From: Acetobacter sp. DsW_063
Lineage (GTDB): Bacteria; Pseudomonadota; Alphaproteobacteria; Acetobacterales; Acetobacteraceae
Length of the DNA: 62,508 bases
Assembly: GCF_002153745.1 (NCBI RefSeq)
Contig: NZ_JOPL01000038.1
Span: forward strand, 1-62,508
Direction of reading: 5' to 3'
Positions 47,988 through 56,561 of this stretch are shown in pieces. Within the stretch, counting starts at the first letter, position 1, and the number at the start of each line of letters is the position of its first letter. The translations under genes and the position numbers were made by a program. The notes beneath the pieces were generated by a model, which was not told where the DNA came from, did not search any database, and saw only the letters and a program-made list of their open reading frames with translations.

Positions 47988-48467
47988 GGATTTTTACAAT
48001 TCCCCTAAAAATCGCAAATGCTTAGCCTTGGTCGGCAGTGCTTGGCGCACTCAGAAAACGCATGGGCACCGCGTCCCACGTGAAACGCCCAAGAAGAGAA
48101 TAATTTTCCGAAAACTGAAAACACCCGTACAGCCGCAGCTCATTCTACGCGGGGCGAGCTATCGTTCGCCATTCACGCCATTTCTCAATCAAAGAATCAA
48201 CGAAAAGTGTTTCCTGCACGACTTGCTGCTTTTGAAAGTCGTGCGAACAATTTCGCGACAACCAAACCTTGGCGCGTCAGCTTGCATCCTGAATCTATAT
48301 TGAGAAAACTAAAGCAACCGACAAAGGGTCTGTCAGAAACAGCGAGTAGACGCCTACTCAACGTCACTTCCACGCAAGGCTGACGCCGTAGAGCGCCAAC
48401 CTTGTGTTTATTGAATGCAATTGCACAGCGCTTTGCCTCATCGTGCGCAATCTGTTCTCAGCGTTCT
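47988..48467. other. Intergenic with one degenerate parS-like site
   Basis: About 480 bp between tRNA-Lys and azoR with no convincing gene. GTCCCACGTGAAAC at 48073-48086 matches the parS core at 12 of 14 positions and may be a weak third ParB site. The rest is moderately A+T-rich and unassigned. Confidence 0.4.
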
Positions 48468-49076
48468 TCAGGCGGCTAGAACCGCGATGCGCTCCTGAGC
48501 GGCCTTCGTGGCTGTGGCGCGTTGTTCCGGGCCCCTTGCAACGCCATCCGCGGCGATCACTTCAAGCTGCGTCACGCCGAGAAGGCCAAAAACCGCGCGG
48601 AGATAGCTTTCCCCATGCTCAAAGACCGCGTTCGGGCTGCCTTCTCCATAAAAACCCCCACGCGAGATGGCCAGAATAACGCGCTTCCCTCCAGCAAGGC
48701 CCTCAGGGCCAGCCTCGGTGTAGCTAAATGTCTTTCCTGCGACGACCACCCTGTCGATCCACGCCTTGAGCTGGCTCGAGACACTCAGGTTATAAAAACC
48801 GACGCCTATGACGACGATATCCGCCTCAAGAAACTGCTGCAGCGCAACCCCGCCTGCCGTCACGTCGTCTTTCAGCGCCTGATCAGGCTCGCCCTCTGAA
48901 CCCTGCGCGGCAAGAACCCCGCCCGAGAGATGCTGGATCGGGTCGGTCGCCAGATCCCGATAGCTGACCTCAATCCCCGGTATTTCAGCGACAAACTTCG
49001 CCGTGATCGCGCGCGACAACCCCCGACTGACACTGTTATCGGCAAGAATGGAAGAGTCGATGTGCAGAAGCTTCAT
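48468..49076 (-). CDS. azoR: FMN-dependent NADH-azoreductase
   Basis: A 202-residue flavodoxin-fold quinone/azo reductase: LLHIDSSILADNSVSRGLSRAI at the phosphate loop, MYNF-like GFYNLSVSSQLKAWIDRVVVAGKTFSY, and AISRGGFYGEGSPNA. It reduces quinones and azo compounds with NADH. ATG 49076 has AAGGAGG upstream. It is divergent from an HxlR regulator 82 bp away, the usual electrophile/quinone-sensing pairing; GGTA-N9-TACC at 49097-49113 is a candidate operator. Confidence 0.9.
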   Translation of the reverse strand: MKLLHIDSSILADNSVSRGLSRAITAKFVAEIPGIEVSYRDLATDPIQHLSGGVLAAQGSEGEPDQALKDDVTAGGVALQQFLEADIVVIGVGFYNLSVSSQLKAWIDRVVVAGKTFSYTEAGPEGLAGGKRVILAISRGGFYGEGSPNAVFEHGESYLRAVFGLLGVTQLEVIAADGVARGPEQRATATKAAQERIAVLAA

Positions 49077-49158
49077 GGAAGTCCTCCTTGTTTTTTGGTA
49101 ACTATTGAATACCGACTCACATTATGTAATCGCCCAGAGTGCACAAGGAGGCACATTA

Positions 49159-49548
49159 TTGTCACCTGAGAACAGTCCTGTTCCTGCCACTGAGATTCAT
49201 GACCCCGGTCAGTGCCGTGCGGTCAGCGACGTCCTGTCTCGCATCGGCGACAAATGGTCCGTTCTGGTGGTTATGCAGTTGAGCAACGGATCGCGTCGTT
49301 TTAGCGATCTGCGCCGCTCGATCGGCAGCATCTCACAACGCATGCTGACCCTTACGCTACGTGGATTGGAACGCGATGGCCTTGTCACCCGGACAGTCAC
49401 GCCCAGCATCCCACCGCGGGTCGATTACGCGCTGACCGACCTTGGTCACTCACTGCGCGAACCGGTGCAGACACTTGGGCGTTGGGCGTTTACGAACCGC
49501 GAACGCATCGCCGACGCCCGCAGCCGTTTCGATCAGGACGCTCGGTGA
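49159..49548 (+). CDS. HxlR-family transcriptional regulator
   Basis: A 129-residue winged-helix protein with the HxlR core CRAVSDVLSRIGDKWSVLVVMQL, RRFSDLRRSIGSISQRMLTLTLRGLERDGLV and the C-terminal YALTDLGHSL. The near-N-terminal Cys may sense quinones or electrophiles, as in YodB/QorR (inference). TTG 49159 is chosen because AAGGAGG lies 7 nt upstream; an earlier TTG at 49105 has no such site. It is divergent from azoR and presumably represses it. Confidence 0.85.
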   Translation: MSPENSPVPATEIHDPGQCRAVSDVLSRIGDKWSVLVVMQLSNGSRRFSDLRRSIGSISQRMLTLTLRGLERDGLVTRTVTPSIPPRVDYALTDLGHSLREPVQTLGRWAFTNRERIADARSRFDQDAR

Positions 49549-49638
49549 CGAAACCGGCCCGCGCGATCTGCGCCGGTCGTCATTTACGCCTCCAGGCATG
49601 GTCCGGCTCGCCCGTAGAAATTTGTTGCTAACGGCTCG

Positions 49639-49686
49639 ATGCGTTCTGCTCGTTTGACACAGATGCGTTCTGCTCGTTTGACACAG
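49639..49686 (+). repeat. Perfect 24-bp tandem duplication with TTGACA
   Basis: The 24-mer starting ATGCGTTCTGCTCG and ending TTTGACACAG occurs twice back to back (49639-49662 and 49663-49686), immediately before the acetyltransferase gene. Each copy contains TTGACA, a -35-type hexamer, and the second copy completes the AGGAG ribosome site for ATG 49696. Read as protein it would give MRSARLTQ twice. Confidence 0.85.
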
Positions 49687-49695
49687 GAGTATCGC

Positions 49696-50289
49696 ATGTT
49701 TGGAAATAACGCGTTTGCGTCGCTAACCCATTTCGCTCTTGCCTATCAGATCGCCGAATGGGGATGGAAAATCGGCGAGCACACATATGGCTCCCCGATG
49801 GTCATCGAAGCCGAATATGCAAATCTCGAAATTGGCCGCTTCTGTTCGATAGGGCCGGAGGTACTGATGATACTGGGTAACCACCGGCACGACACAGTGA
49901 CGACCTATCCTTTCAAGACGCTCTCGCACTTCTGGCCCGAAGCCACGGGGGGTGTAGACGATCACTGCTCCCGCGGAGATATCACCATAGGGCACGACGT
50001 CTGGATTGGCGCGAGAGCCTCTATACTCTCTGGCGTAACGATCGAATCCGGTGCCATCATTGCTACCGGCGCTGTTGTGACGAAAGACGTGCCCGCTTAC
50101 GCAATCGTGGGTGGCAACCCGGCGAGAGTCATTCGGTATCGCTTCCCGGAGCCAATCATCACACGACTTTTACAAATCGCCTGGTGGGACTGGCCAGAAA
50201 CGCTTCTCCGTGAACGCTTACAAGCGTTGATGAACGACGATATCGAAGGGTTTCTGACGAAATATGAAACATCCGCCGCAGATATATGA
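49696..50289 (+). CDS. CatB-like xenobiotic/O-acetyltransferase
   Basis: A 197-residue left-handed beta-helix (hexapeptide-repeat) acetyltransferase resembling CatB/Vat enzymes. It has [28 protein letters not shown] with the catalytic His, then [53 protein letters not shown]. Relatives acetylate streptogramins or chloramphenicol, or polysaccharides, so resistance cannot be inferred. ATG 49696 has AGGAG 6-10 nt upstream; in-frame ATGs at 49639 and 49663 lie in the tandem repeat. Confidence 0.8.
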   Translation: MFGNNAFASLTHFALAYQIAEWGWKIGEHTYGSPMVIEAEYANLEIGRFCSIGPEVLMILGNHRHDTVTTYPFKTLSHFWPEATGGVDDHCSRGDITIGHDVWIGARASILSGVTIESGAIIATGAVVTKDVPAYAIVGGNPARVIRYRFPEPIITRLLQIAWWDWPETLLRERLQALMNDDIEGFLTKYETSAADI

Positions 50290-50318
50290 ATTGCCCGCTC
50301 GTGAGTCATGCGTAAAGT

Positions 50319-50645
50319 CTACGCGCGGTGATGCGTGACCAGAATCACGCAAACGCCTAGCAGGCACAGACCTGCACCAAAAAAATCCCAACGATCCGGG
50401 TGGACACCTTCCGCAAGCCACAGCCACACAAGAGCTACACTGATGTAGACTCCGCCGTACGCCGCATACGCCCGACCGGCTGCGGCGGTGTCGATCTGCG
50501 TTAAAAGAAACGCAAAGACCACCAGAGAAAGACAGCCGGGACCAAGCCAGACAACAGATTTTTCCATACGAAGCCACGCCCAGAACGAATAGCACCCGGC
50601 AATTTCGGCAAGAGCAGCAGCCATATAAATCAAGGTCGTCATCAT
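50319..50645 (-). CDS. ynfA: YnfA-family small membrane protein
   Basis: A 108-residue protein with four membrane helices: [22 protein letters not shown], the second span about 33-52, the conserved [12 protein letters not shown] region, and a final [12 protein letters not shown]. It belongs to the UPF0060/YnfA family within the drug/metabolite transporter superfamily; some members act like small multidrug exporters. The start overlaps the stop of the LysR gene (ATGA), so they share a transcript. Confidence 0.85.
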   Translation of the reverse strand: MMTTLIYMAAALAEIAGCYSFWAWLRMEKSVVWLGPGCLSLVVFAFLLTQIDTAAAGRAYAAYGGVYISVALVWLWLAEGVHPDRWDFFGAGLCLLGVCVILVTHHRA

Positions 50646-51592
50646 CGCCGGATCAAGCCTCCGTGCCCGTTTGAGGATTTGCGGGCACCACCGACAAAGC
50701 CGTCACCCGTGAATGACTCCGAGAAAAAATCGAGAAAAGCGCGAATACGAGAAGCTAAACGTTCGTGTTTGACATAGACCGCATGAATGTCTTCTCGATC
50801 ACCCGGATTAAACGCCTCCAAGATTTCGACCAGTCGCCCGTTCGCCAGATCATCCGCGACATGGAAACGCCCAAGTCTGGCGACGCCGCCGCCAGCGACA
50901 GCCATCAGGCGAACGACTTCGCCTGAGTTACCGAAAAATGCGCCTTCTACAGCCTTTTGACTCCCAACGCCGTCGATCAGAAATGGCCAGGCGTCGACGG
51001 TCCGCCGAAAGCTGAACCTCAAGCACAAATGCCGCTCCAGATCCTCGGGCCGTGATGGATGGCCATAACGGGCGAGATAATCCGGACTCGCTACGACCGC
51101 CATGCCGCTCTGCCCGATCTTCCGTGCCAGTAGACGCGAATCACGCAATGGCCCAACTCTGAACGCCACATCGGCGCGCTGGTCTACCAAATCGACGACA
51201 GAATCCGTGAGGTCGACGTGCGGGGTTATTCCCGGATGACATTCCATGAACCGGGGCAGCAAAGGGAGCAGGACATGAACGCCGAACGGTACGGATGCAT
51301 TGATGCGCAACGGTCCGCGCGCAGCCTGCGCCTCTTTGCCAAAACTACGCTCAACATCATCCAGCTCTTCGACAAGCCCTGAAACACGGGCCCGGTAGGC
51401 TTCGCCTTCCGGGGTCAGCGCCAGCGAACGCGTCGTGCGAGACAGCAGTTGCACGCCCAGACGAGTTTCCAGACGCGACATTGCGCGACTAACCGCTGAC
51501 GGCGTCAGGCGCAACGACTTGGCCGCTGCGGCCAACGCACCCGTCCGCGCAACCTCCAGAAAAACCAGCATTTCTCCCAGTCGGTTATCCAT
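50642..51592 (-). CDS. LysR-family regulator, divergent from an SDR
   Basis: 316 residues with the LysR winged helix [42 protein letters not shown] and an effector domain ([13 protein letters not shown] [13 protein letters not shown]). ATG 51592 directly starts the helix-turn-helix; a 5' extension to 51646 would run through the palindromic operator and is rejected. It pairs with the SDR at 51700; the operator lies between them. Confidence 0.85.
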   Translation of the reverse strand: MDNRLGEMLVFLEVARTGALAAAAKSLRLTPSAVSRAMSRLETRLGVQLLSRTTRSLALTPEGEAYRARVSGLVEELDDVERSFGKEAQAARGPLRINASVPFGVHVLLPLLPRFMECHPGITPHVDLTDSVVDLVDQRADVAFRVGPLRDSRLLARKIGQSGMAVVASPDYLARYGHPSRPEDLERHLCLRFSFRRTVDAWPFLIDGVGSQKAVEGAFFGNSGEVVRLMAVAGGGVARLGRFHVADDLANGRLVEILEAFNPGDREDIHAVYVKHERLASRIRAFLDFFSESFTGDGFVGGARKSSNGHGGLIRR

Positions 51593-51624
51593 TTTCAACT
51601 CATGATTAAAATGCACTTTTATCG

Positions 51625-51645
51625 TGATTAGGTGCATTCTAATCA
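51625..51645. promoter_or_regulatory. LysR-type operator (TGATTAG-N7-CTAATCA)
   Basis: Perfect 7-bp arms TGATTAG (51625-51631) and CTAATCA (51639-51645) with a 7-nt spacer, of the T-N11-A type bound by LysR proteins, between divergent lysR and SDR genes. A related half site TGATTAAAATGCAC lies at 51603. Confidence 0.7.
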
Positions 51646-51699
51646 TCTAAGCTCCACTGCTCTAGTGTCTCGCGTGACGAACCATCAGGGAAACAGATC

Positions 51700-52485
51700 A
51701 TGGATTTACAACTCACAGGAAAAACGGCGCTCGTAACCGGGTCTACGGCCGGCATAGGACTGGCGATAGCTGAGCGTTTTGCTGAAGAAGGCGTCCACGT
51801 AATCCTGTGCGGTCGATCGCAGGTCAAACTGGACGAAGCGGTGAAACTGGTCGCCGCCAAGGGAACTGTCCGAGGCGTCCTCGCTGATCCCGCGACCGCC
51901 GAAGGCGCCGAAGCGTTGATTGCCGCTGTCCCTCAGGTCGATATTCTGATCAACAATCTCGGTATCTATGAAGCCAAGCCATTTACGGAGATCACCGATG
52001 ACGATTGGCGGCACCTGTTCGAAGTCAACGTCATCAGCGGCGTGAGGCTGACCCGCCACTATTTTCCGCAAATGCTGGCCACCAACTGGGGGCGGGTTAT
52101 CTTCATTGCAAGTGAAAGCGCTCTGGTGATCCCTCAGGAAATGATCCACTACGGCATGACCAAAACAGCGCAACTCGCCATTGCCAGAGGACTTGCGGAG
52201 CAAACACGAGGCACAAAGGTCACGGTGAACTCCGTCATGCCCGGCCCTACGCGCTCCGAAGGAATCGTAGAGTTCATCCGGTCTGTCGTCGATGGCAAAG
52301 ACGCTCCTGAAGCCGACCGGGAGGCAGAGTTCTTCGCCAAGATGCGTCCTCTTTCCCTAATTCGTCGCCTTATCGACGCAGACGAAGTCGCGGCGCAGGT
52401 CGCGTTATTGGCGAGTCCTTTGGGAGCGGTCACCAACGGCGCCGCCATTCGCGTCGAAGGTGGGATCGTGCCCACCATAGCCTGA
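51700..52485 (+). CDS. Short-chain dehydrogenase/reductase
   Basis: A 261-residue SDR with the cofactor loop TGSTAGIGLAIA (14-25), NNLG at about 86-89, catalytic Ser in IASESALVI and YGMTK (Tyr about 151, Lys about 155). Insert PGPTRSEGIVEFIRSV and a long 190-215 loop distinguish it from FabG. AGGGAAAC precedes ATG 51700. The substrate is unknown. It is presumably induced by the divergent LysR. Confidence 0.85.
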   Translation: MDLQLTGKTALVTGSTAGIGLAIAERFAEEGVHVILCGRSQVKLDEAVKLVAAKGTVRGVLADPATAEGAEALIAAVPQVDILINNLGIYEAKPFTEITDDDWRHLFEVNVISGVRLTRHYFPQMLATNWGRVIFIASESALVIPQEMIHYGMTKTAQLAIARGLAEQTRGTKVTVNSVMPGPTRSEGIVEFIRSVVDGKDAPEADREAEFFAKMRPLSLIRRLIDADEVAAQVALLASPLGAVTNGAAIRVEGGIVPTIA

Positions 52486-52502
52486 CGAATTTGGCGGACT
52501 TC

Positions 52503-52535
52503 GGACGTGCTCACTCTTGAGATGTGAGCATGTCC
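52503..52535 (+). terminator. Strong stem-loop after the SDR gene
   Basis: GGACGTGCTCAC (52503-52514) pairs with GTGAGCATGTCC (52524-52535) over 12 bp with one G-U pair and a 9-nt loop, 17 nt past the SDR stop. No T-run follows, so it may act as a Rho-assisted or stabilising hairpin. Confidence 0.5.
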
Positions 52536-53037
52536 GGCCTCTTCCGAGGGGAATTCTCTTGTCCACATTGGCTGGCGGAGGCAAGCGATATTGCGCTCTG
52601 ATCAGTATATAATCGAGCCTCAGGACGGCGATCACAAATGGTGTTCGGTATTCGAACAAAGGGCGCGAGATAAATATTACCGCTGACCGTCACCGCCTTG
52701 TGAGTAACCGGACGCGTCGTCTGATTCGACCAATGCGCTCGGTTGACTTAAAAACCGGGAAGCTGCCCTAATCTGCTTTCTGCAAGCGTAATCATTGTTT
52801 ATTATAGAATAAATAACAATTTTCATAATCAACGTGAAGGATTTTCGAAAAAATATTTCTAGATTCCCGTTAAAACAAGTAGTTTTCGATATCAGCAAAT
52901 TTCCTTTTTATATAAACTTTTCACAAATTCTTAAATTTTCAGTTTATTAATATATTACAGACATCATCTCACGTTCAGTAGGGAATTTTCTTTCTCCAAC
53001 ATTCAACGAAAATTCCTTTATTAAAGGGAAATTCGCC
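52536..53037. other. AT-rich intergenic region before the Hint-domain gene
   Basis: About 500 bp, sharply A+T-rich from about 52770, with no gene seen. It presumably holds the promoter of the large chimeric gene (ribosome site AAGGGAAATTCGCC before ATG 53038). The composition change marks the left edge of a probable acquired island reaching about 59 kb. Confidence 0.5.
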
Positions 53038-55776
53038 ATGGCGACCAGTTCAGTTTCAACCGGGCAATCTTCGAGTAGCCTGATCGTCGCCAGTGGAGAT
53101 ACCCTCACAGTCAATTCTGGCGGTGTCGTTGAAAACACCACCGTGCAAAGCGGCGGCAACCTGATTGTTTCAGGAGAAGCCGATACAACGATCATACAAT
53201 CAGGTGGCGTCCTGACCGTGTCTTCCGGAGGAACGACGTCACACTCCACCATTAGCGGCAGCGGCAATCCTGCTTATGCGCTTACAGAAAACACCGAAAT
53301 CGTCCTCAATGGCGGATCGGCTTCTGATGTAACCATCTCGTCAGGCGCACAGCTACATATATCGAGCGGGGGAACTGCCTCGAACATAATTGTGGAATCC
53401 GGAGGATATCTCAATGTTGATATTCTCGGTTCGGCATCGAACATAACCGTCGAATCAGGCGGCGCTGTCATGAACTGGCGCGGAACCATAGACGGCGTCA
53501 CCGTATCGTCGGGCGGCGTTCTGATGGTTTACAAGAACTCCAATACCTGGCTCACAGTTCCCACCAGTAACGCCATTCTAATGCCGGGCGCGTATGTCGA
53601 TTTTGTAAGTTCAGGTTACAGCGATGAAGCAGGCGTCTCTTATAACTCCAGCACAGGAGAATTGGATTTCACGTCGAACGGCACTGCCAATACCAGCACA
53701 CCCATCTACGTGGCCGGCGGCCACGTCGCGAGCGACTTCACGGTCATGAGCGACGGCAGTGGCGGGACTCTGGTGCTGATAGCGTGTTTTTGCGCCGGAA
53801 CCCATATAACTACATCAGATGGGGAAGTGCCCGTGGAGGCGTTACGCGTCGGCGATAATGTCCTAACTGTAGAGGGAAAAATTCGATCGATACGATGGAT
53901 CGGAAGGCGGAACTATCCAGTCTCGGCATCAAAAGAAAATCCTGATCTAACCCCAGTAGTTTTTCTAAAAGGATCTCTTGGATTCGGATTGCCGCGTCGC
54001 GATCTTTACGTATCGCAGAATCACGCAATGTTTATTGACGGTAATTTGATTCCGGCCAGAAATCTAATAAACGGAAAAAATATATTTATAAAAACAACAG
54101 GAAAAGACATACAGTATTTTCATATAGAATTGGATAATCACGATATAATTTTTGCCGAAGGCGCCGCAACGGAAACATTTATAGACGACGGAGGCCGATG
54201 CGAATTTCAAAATATAAATGAGTATTTTTCATTATATAAAAATTACAACACAAAACCCGCAAGCTATTGCGCCCCCAGAATCGACAGCGGAGAGAAACTC
54301 GAAGAAATCCGTAATCGACTTTTGAATTTTCCTTTATCTAACTCGATACTCGGAAAAATAAATGGATACATAACATCCGTATCGGAAACAAATATATCAG
54401 GCTGGATAGAGGCGCATTCGAAAAAATCCCCAAAATTTCGTATAGTTGTCGACGACATAACATTAGGCACAATAACACCCAAAGGTCCACCCAAATTATC
54501 CGACGGTATTCATATAATAGAATTCGATTTTATAGTTGACGGAGGATTAAACCCGTACCAGCGACACGTCGTGCGCATAATTAGAATCGACGATGGATCA
54601 GAAATCAGCGGCTCACCATATCTTGTTCATCCAATTCGGCCGGAAGCAATTCCTGTTTCCGCTATTAAATCGACTTCCTTCGCTGGATATCTCGATCATG
54701 CCGGAAGACAGCGTATCACTGGTTGGGCGCATAGCGGGAATAACGACACAAAACCTATTGCGATACAGATATTGATAAACGGCAAATTCTTTACTCGGTC
54801 CGTTGCTAACAAATACAGAAAAGACATAGAAACTGCAGGATATGACACAGGAATGCACGGTTTCGATCTGATCCTCCCCATCAGCCTGCCGCCCAATCAA
54901 TCGCATGTAATACAAGTTATACGTGAAAGCGATGGAGTGGAATTGATTGGATCTCCTGTCATATTAGAGGTATCAAAAGAACTTGACGACAGTTTCGTCC
55001 AATACATCTCCCGATTTACCGACGCTATCGATAGTCTTGATAATCAAAAGAAATTTTTAAATGTTCTCTCCGAACAGACACAAAAAATTCGGAAACGCGT
55101 CGCGGATAGCGCCACGGCAATCAATGAACGCAATTTGGAACAAGAGATGGCCCGACGTCTCGGACATTCTCTTACGGTGGAGGTCGTCCATAAGCGTCCA
55201 CGAGCGCTGCTAATCGACGATTACGCACCGCGCGACGATCCTCGTTCAAAAATTCTTCTCAAGCATATGAAGCGCTTAGAAGAACTCGGCTACGAAATTA
55301 GTTTCATAGCCGCTTCTGCGTTAAAAAGTGAACCATTTGAGTCGAAAGATTTTGAAATTCACTCTATCACCCAATGGGGTAAACCGTATTTCGGATCCGT
55401 GGAAGAAGTCTTTCGCCTTCAAAAAGACAGCTTCAACCTTATTTACTTCCATCGAACGAGCGTGGCCGTCAGCTATATCGCACTTGCCCGTCGTTATCAA
55501 AAAAAAGCAAAAATTTATTACTCTCCAGGGAACAGGGCCCATTTACAAATTGCAGAAGAGACGTCTGTTACAGACAATGAAAATCTCGCCATGCAAGGCC
55601 GCCGAATAAATCTGTACGAAACATCAGCCTCGGTCATGGCGGACGTTCTAGTTCTTCAAAATCTCAATTCATATCCAGAATCTCTCAACATGGCGCCTAC
55701 ACTCCGCGTAATTGCTGAAACGTCTCCTGATCTTTGGCCAAAAGTTGATTTTTTTGAGAAAAACTCTCCCGGATAA
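53038..55776 (+). CDS. Chimeric protein: adhesin-like repeats, Hint domain, GW-repeat domains, partial glycosyltransferase
   Basis: 912 residues in four parts. Residues 15-245 are Gly/Ser/Thr-rich repeats of about 20 residues (SGG-x-L-x-V-x-SGG), as in AIDA-like autotransporter passengers. Residues 248-390 form a Hint_2-type domain starting at CFCAGTHI, with VEALRVGDNVLT, IRWIGRR, SQNHAMF and the closing EGAATETFIDDGGR. Residues 440-530 and 548-643 are two related domains of pattern GY-x-I-(T/S)GW-x(20-40)-HGFD. Residues 720-905 resemble the first Rossmann domain of GT-B glycosyltransferases (RALLIDDYAPRDDPRS), but the second, nucleotide-sugar half is missing. No signal peptide is visible. 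Codon use is AT-rich, unlike the neighbours. Confidence 0.75.
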   Translation: MATSSVSTGQSSSSLIVASGDTLTVNSGGVVENTTVQSGGNLIVSGEADTTIIQSGGVLTVSSGGTTSHSTISGSGNPAYALTENTEIVLNGGSASDVTISSGAQLHISSGGTASNIIVESGGYLNVDILGSASNITVESGGAVMNWRGTIDGVTVSSGGVLMVYKNSNTWLTVPTSNAILMPGAYVDFVSSGYSDEAGVSYNSSTGELDFTSNGTANTSTPIYVAGGHVASDFTVMSDGSGGTLVLIACFCAGTHITTSDGEVPVEALRVGDNVLTVEGKIRSIRWIGRRNYPVSASKENPDLTPVVFLKGSLGFGLPRRDLYVSQNHAMFIDGNLIPARNLINGKNIFIKTTGKDIQYFHIELDNHDIIFAEGAATETFIDDGGRCEFQNINEYFSLYKNYNTKPASYCAPRIDSGEKLEEIRNRLLNFPLSNSILGKINGYITSVSETNISGWIEAHSKKSPKFRIVVDDITLGTITPKGPPKLSDGIHIIEFDFIVDGGLNPYQRHVVRIIRIDDGSEISGSPYLVHPIRPEAIPVSAIKSTSFAGYLDHAGRQRITGWAHSGNNDTKPIAIQILINGKFFTRSVANKYRKDIETAGYDTGMHGFDLILPISLPPNQSHVIQVIRESDGVELIGSPVILEVSKELDDSFVQYISRFTDAIDSLDNQKKFLNVLSEQTQKIRKRVADSATAINERNLEQEMARRLGHSLTVEVVHKRPRALLIDDYAPRDDPRSKILLKHMKRLEELGYEISFIAASALKSEPFESKDFEIHSITQWGKPYFGSVEEVFRLQKDSFNLIYFHRTSVAVSYIALARRYQKKAKIYYSPGNRAHLQIAEETSVTDNENLAMQGRRINLYETSASVMADVLVLQNLNSYPESLNMAPTLRVIAETSPDLWPKVDFFEKNSPG

Positions 55777-55916
55777 CAATAAGAAATTTCGAAATTTACA
55801 GTGCTAAACCTATTCTTATAACTGACTCTGTAGTCAAAAATTGATTTGCGAAAAATTACAAATTGAGCCGCAGAGACGTCTATCCTTCCGTTTCACTGCC
55901 GGAGAAAGTCTTCCCC

Positions 55917-56222
55917 ATGGATATGTCTCTTTTTATCACAACGATCCTTGGCTTTATACCACCGAGCTATGCCGCAACGAGCGTTTCGTTCGTATCATTC
56001 ACAGTAGCTTCGTGCGCGCTCGTCATGCGTTTCTGGAAGCCACCTTCAAGTGACTCCCATTGGGTTGCCGTTTACAAAGTCGTCAGCGCACTCGCTCAGG
56101 CGCGCGGTTGGAACGCCTGCGCCTATCAGCCTGATCGTAAGGCGTTGATGGTCCCTATATCGACATCTCGCTCGGAGGCAGCAGACACTCTCGGGTTGCA
56201 ATCCGACGATACACGACCGTAA
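55917..56222 (+). CDS. Small membrane protein, prophage/holin-like (tentative)
   Basis: 101 residues from ATG 55917, with a hydrophobic segment LFITTILGFIPPSYAATSVSFVSFTVASCALVM, then a soluble tail with VYKVVSALAQARGWNACAYQP. The layout (short N-terminus, one or two membrane spans, small C-terminal domain) fits small phage-type membrane proteins. I recall no named family. It stands alone, without lysis or structural phage genes, inside the AT-rich island. It may be the last trace of a prophage. GGAG lies about 11 nt before the ATG. Confidence 0.5.
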   Translation: MDMSLFITTILGFIPPSYAATSVSFVSFTVASCALVMRFWKPPSSDSHWVAVYKVVSALAQARGWNACAYQPDRKALMVPISTSRSEAADTLGLQSDDTRP

Positions 56223-56561
56223 AACTTCACTTAGAAATATATTCTCTAAAACTATGTCGTCTCTCTGATAGTAATATCCGGCACGAAATCCTCTGAGTTT
56301 GTTATTTTAACGAATATATTTATAGGTTATGCGATATAATTTAATAACATATTCTGATAAGTATTGGAAATAACATGAAAATATACAACTTTATAAATTT
56401 TTTTGTTATGTATTTTACTTTATATTTATCAGACGAATACTTCTTATAAAGTTAAAAATTTCATTATCGTTTTGTATATCTGAGGTACCCAGACGCGAAT
56501 CAACTACATTTGTATAGAATGAACGCTGCGCGCTAGAGTCCCAACAAGGAAGGGAAACTTC
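56223..56561. other. AT-rich intergenic region
   Basis: About 340 bp of strongly A+T-rich sequence with no gene seen. It presumably contains the promoter of the prolyl oligopeptidase gene, whose AAGGAAGGG ribosome site lies 6-14 nt before ATG 56562. Confidence 0.5.

Noticed and set aside
49696..50289. Calling the CatB-like protein an antibiotic-resistance determinant
   Set aside because: The hexapeptide acetyltransferase fold is shared with polysaccharide and other acetyltransferases; no substrate-specific residues could be verified.
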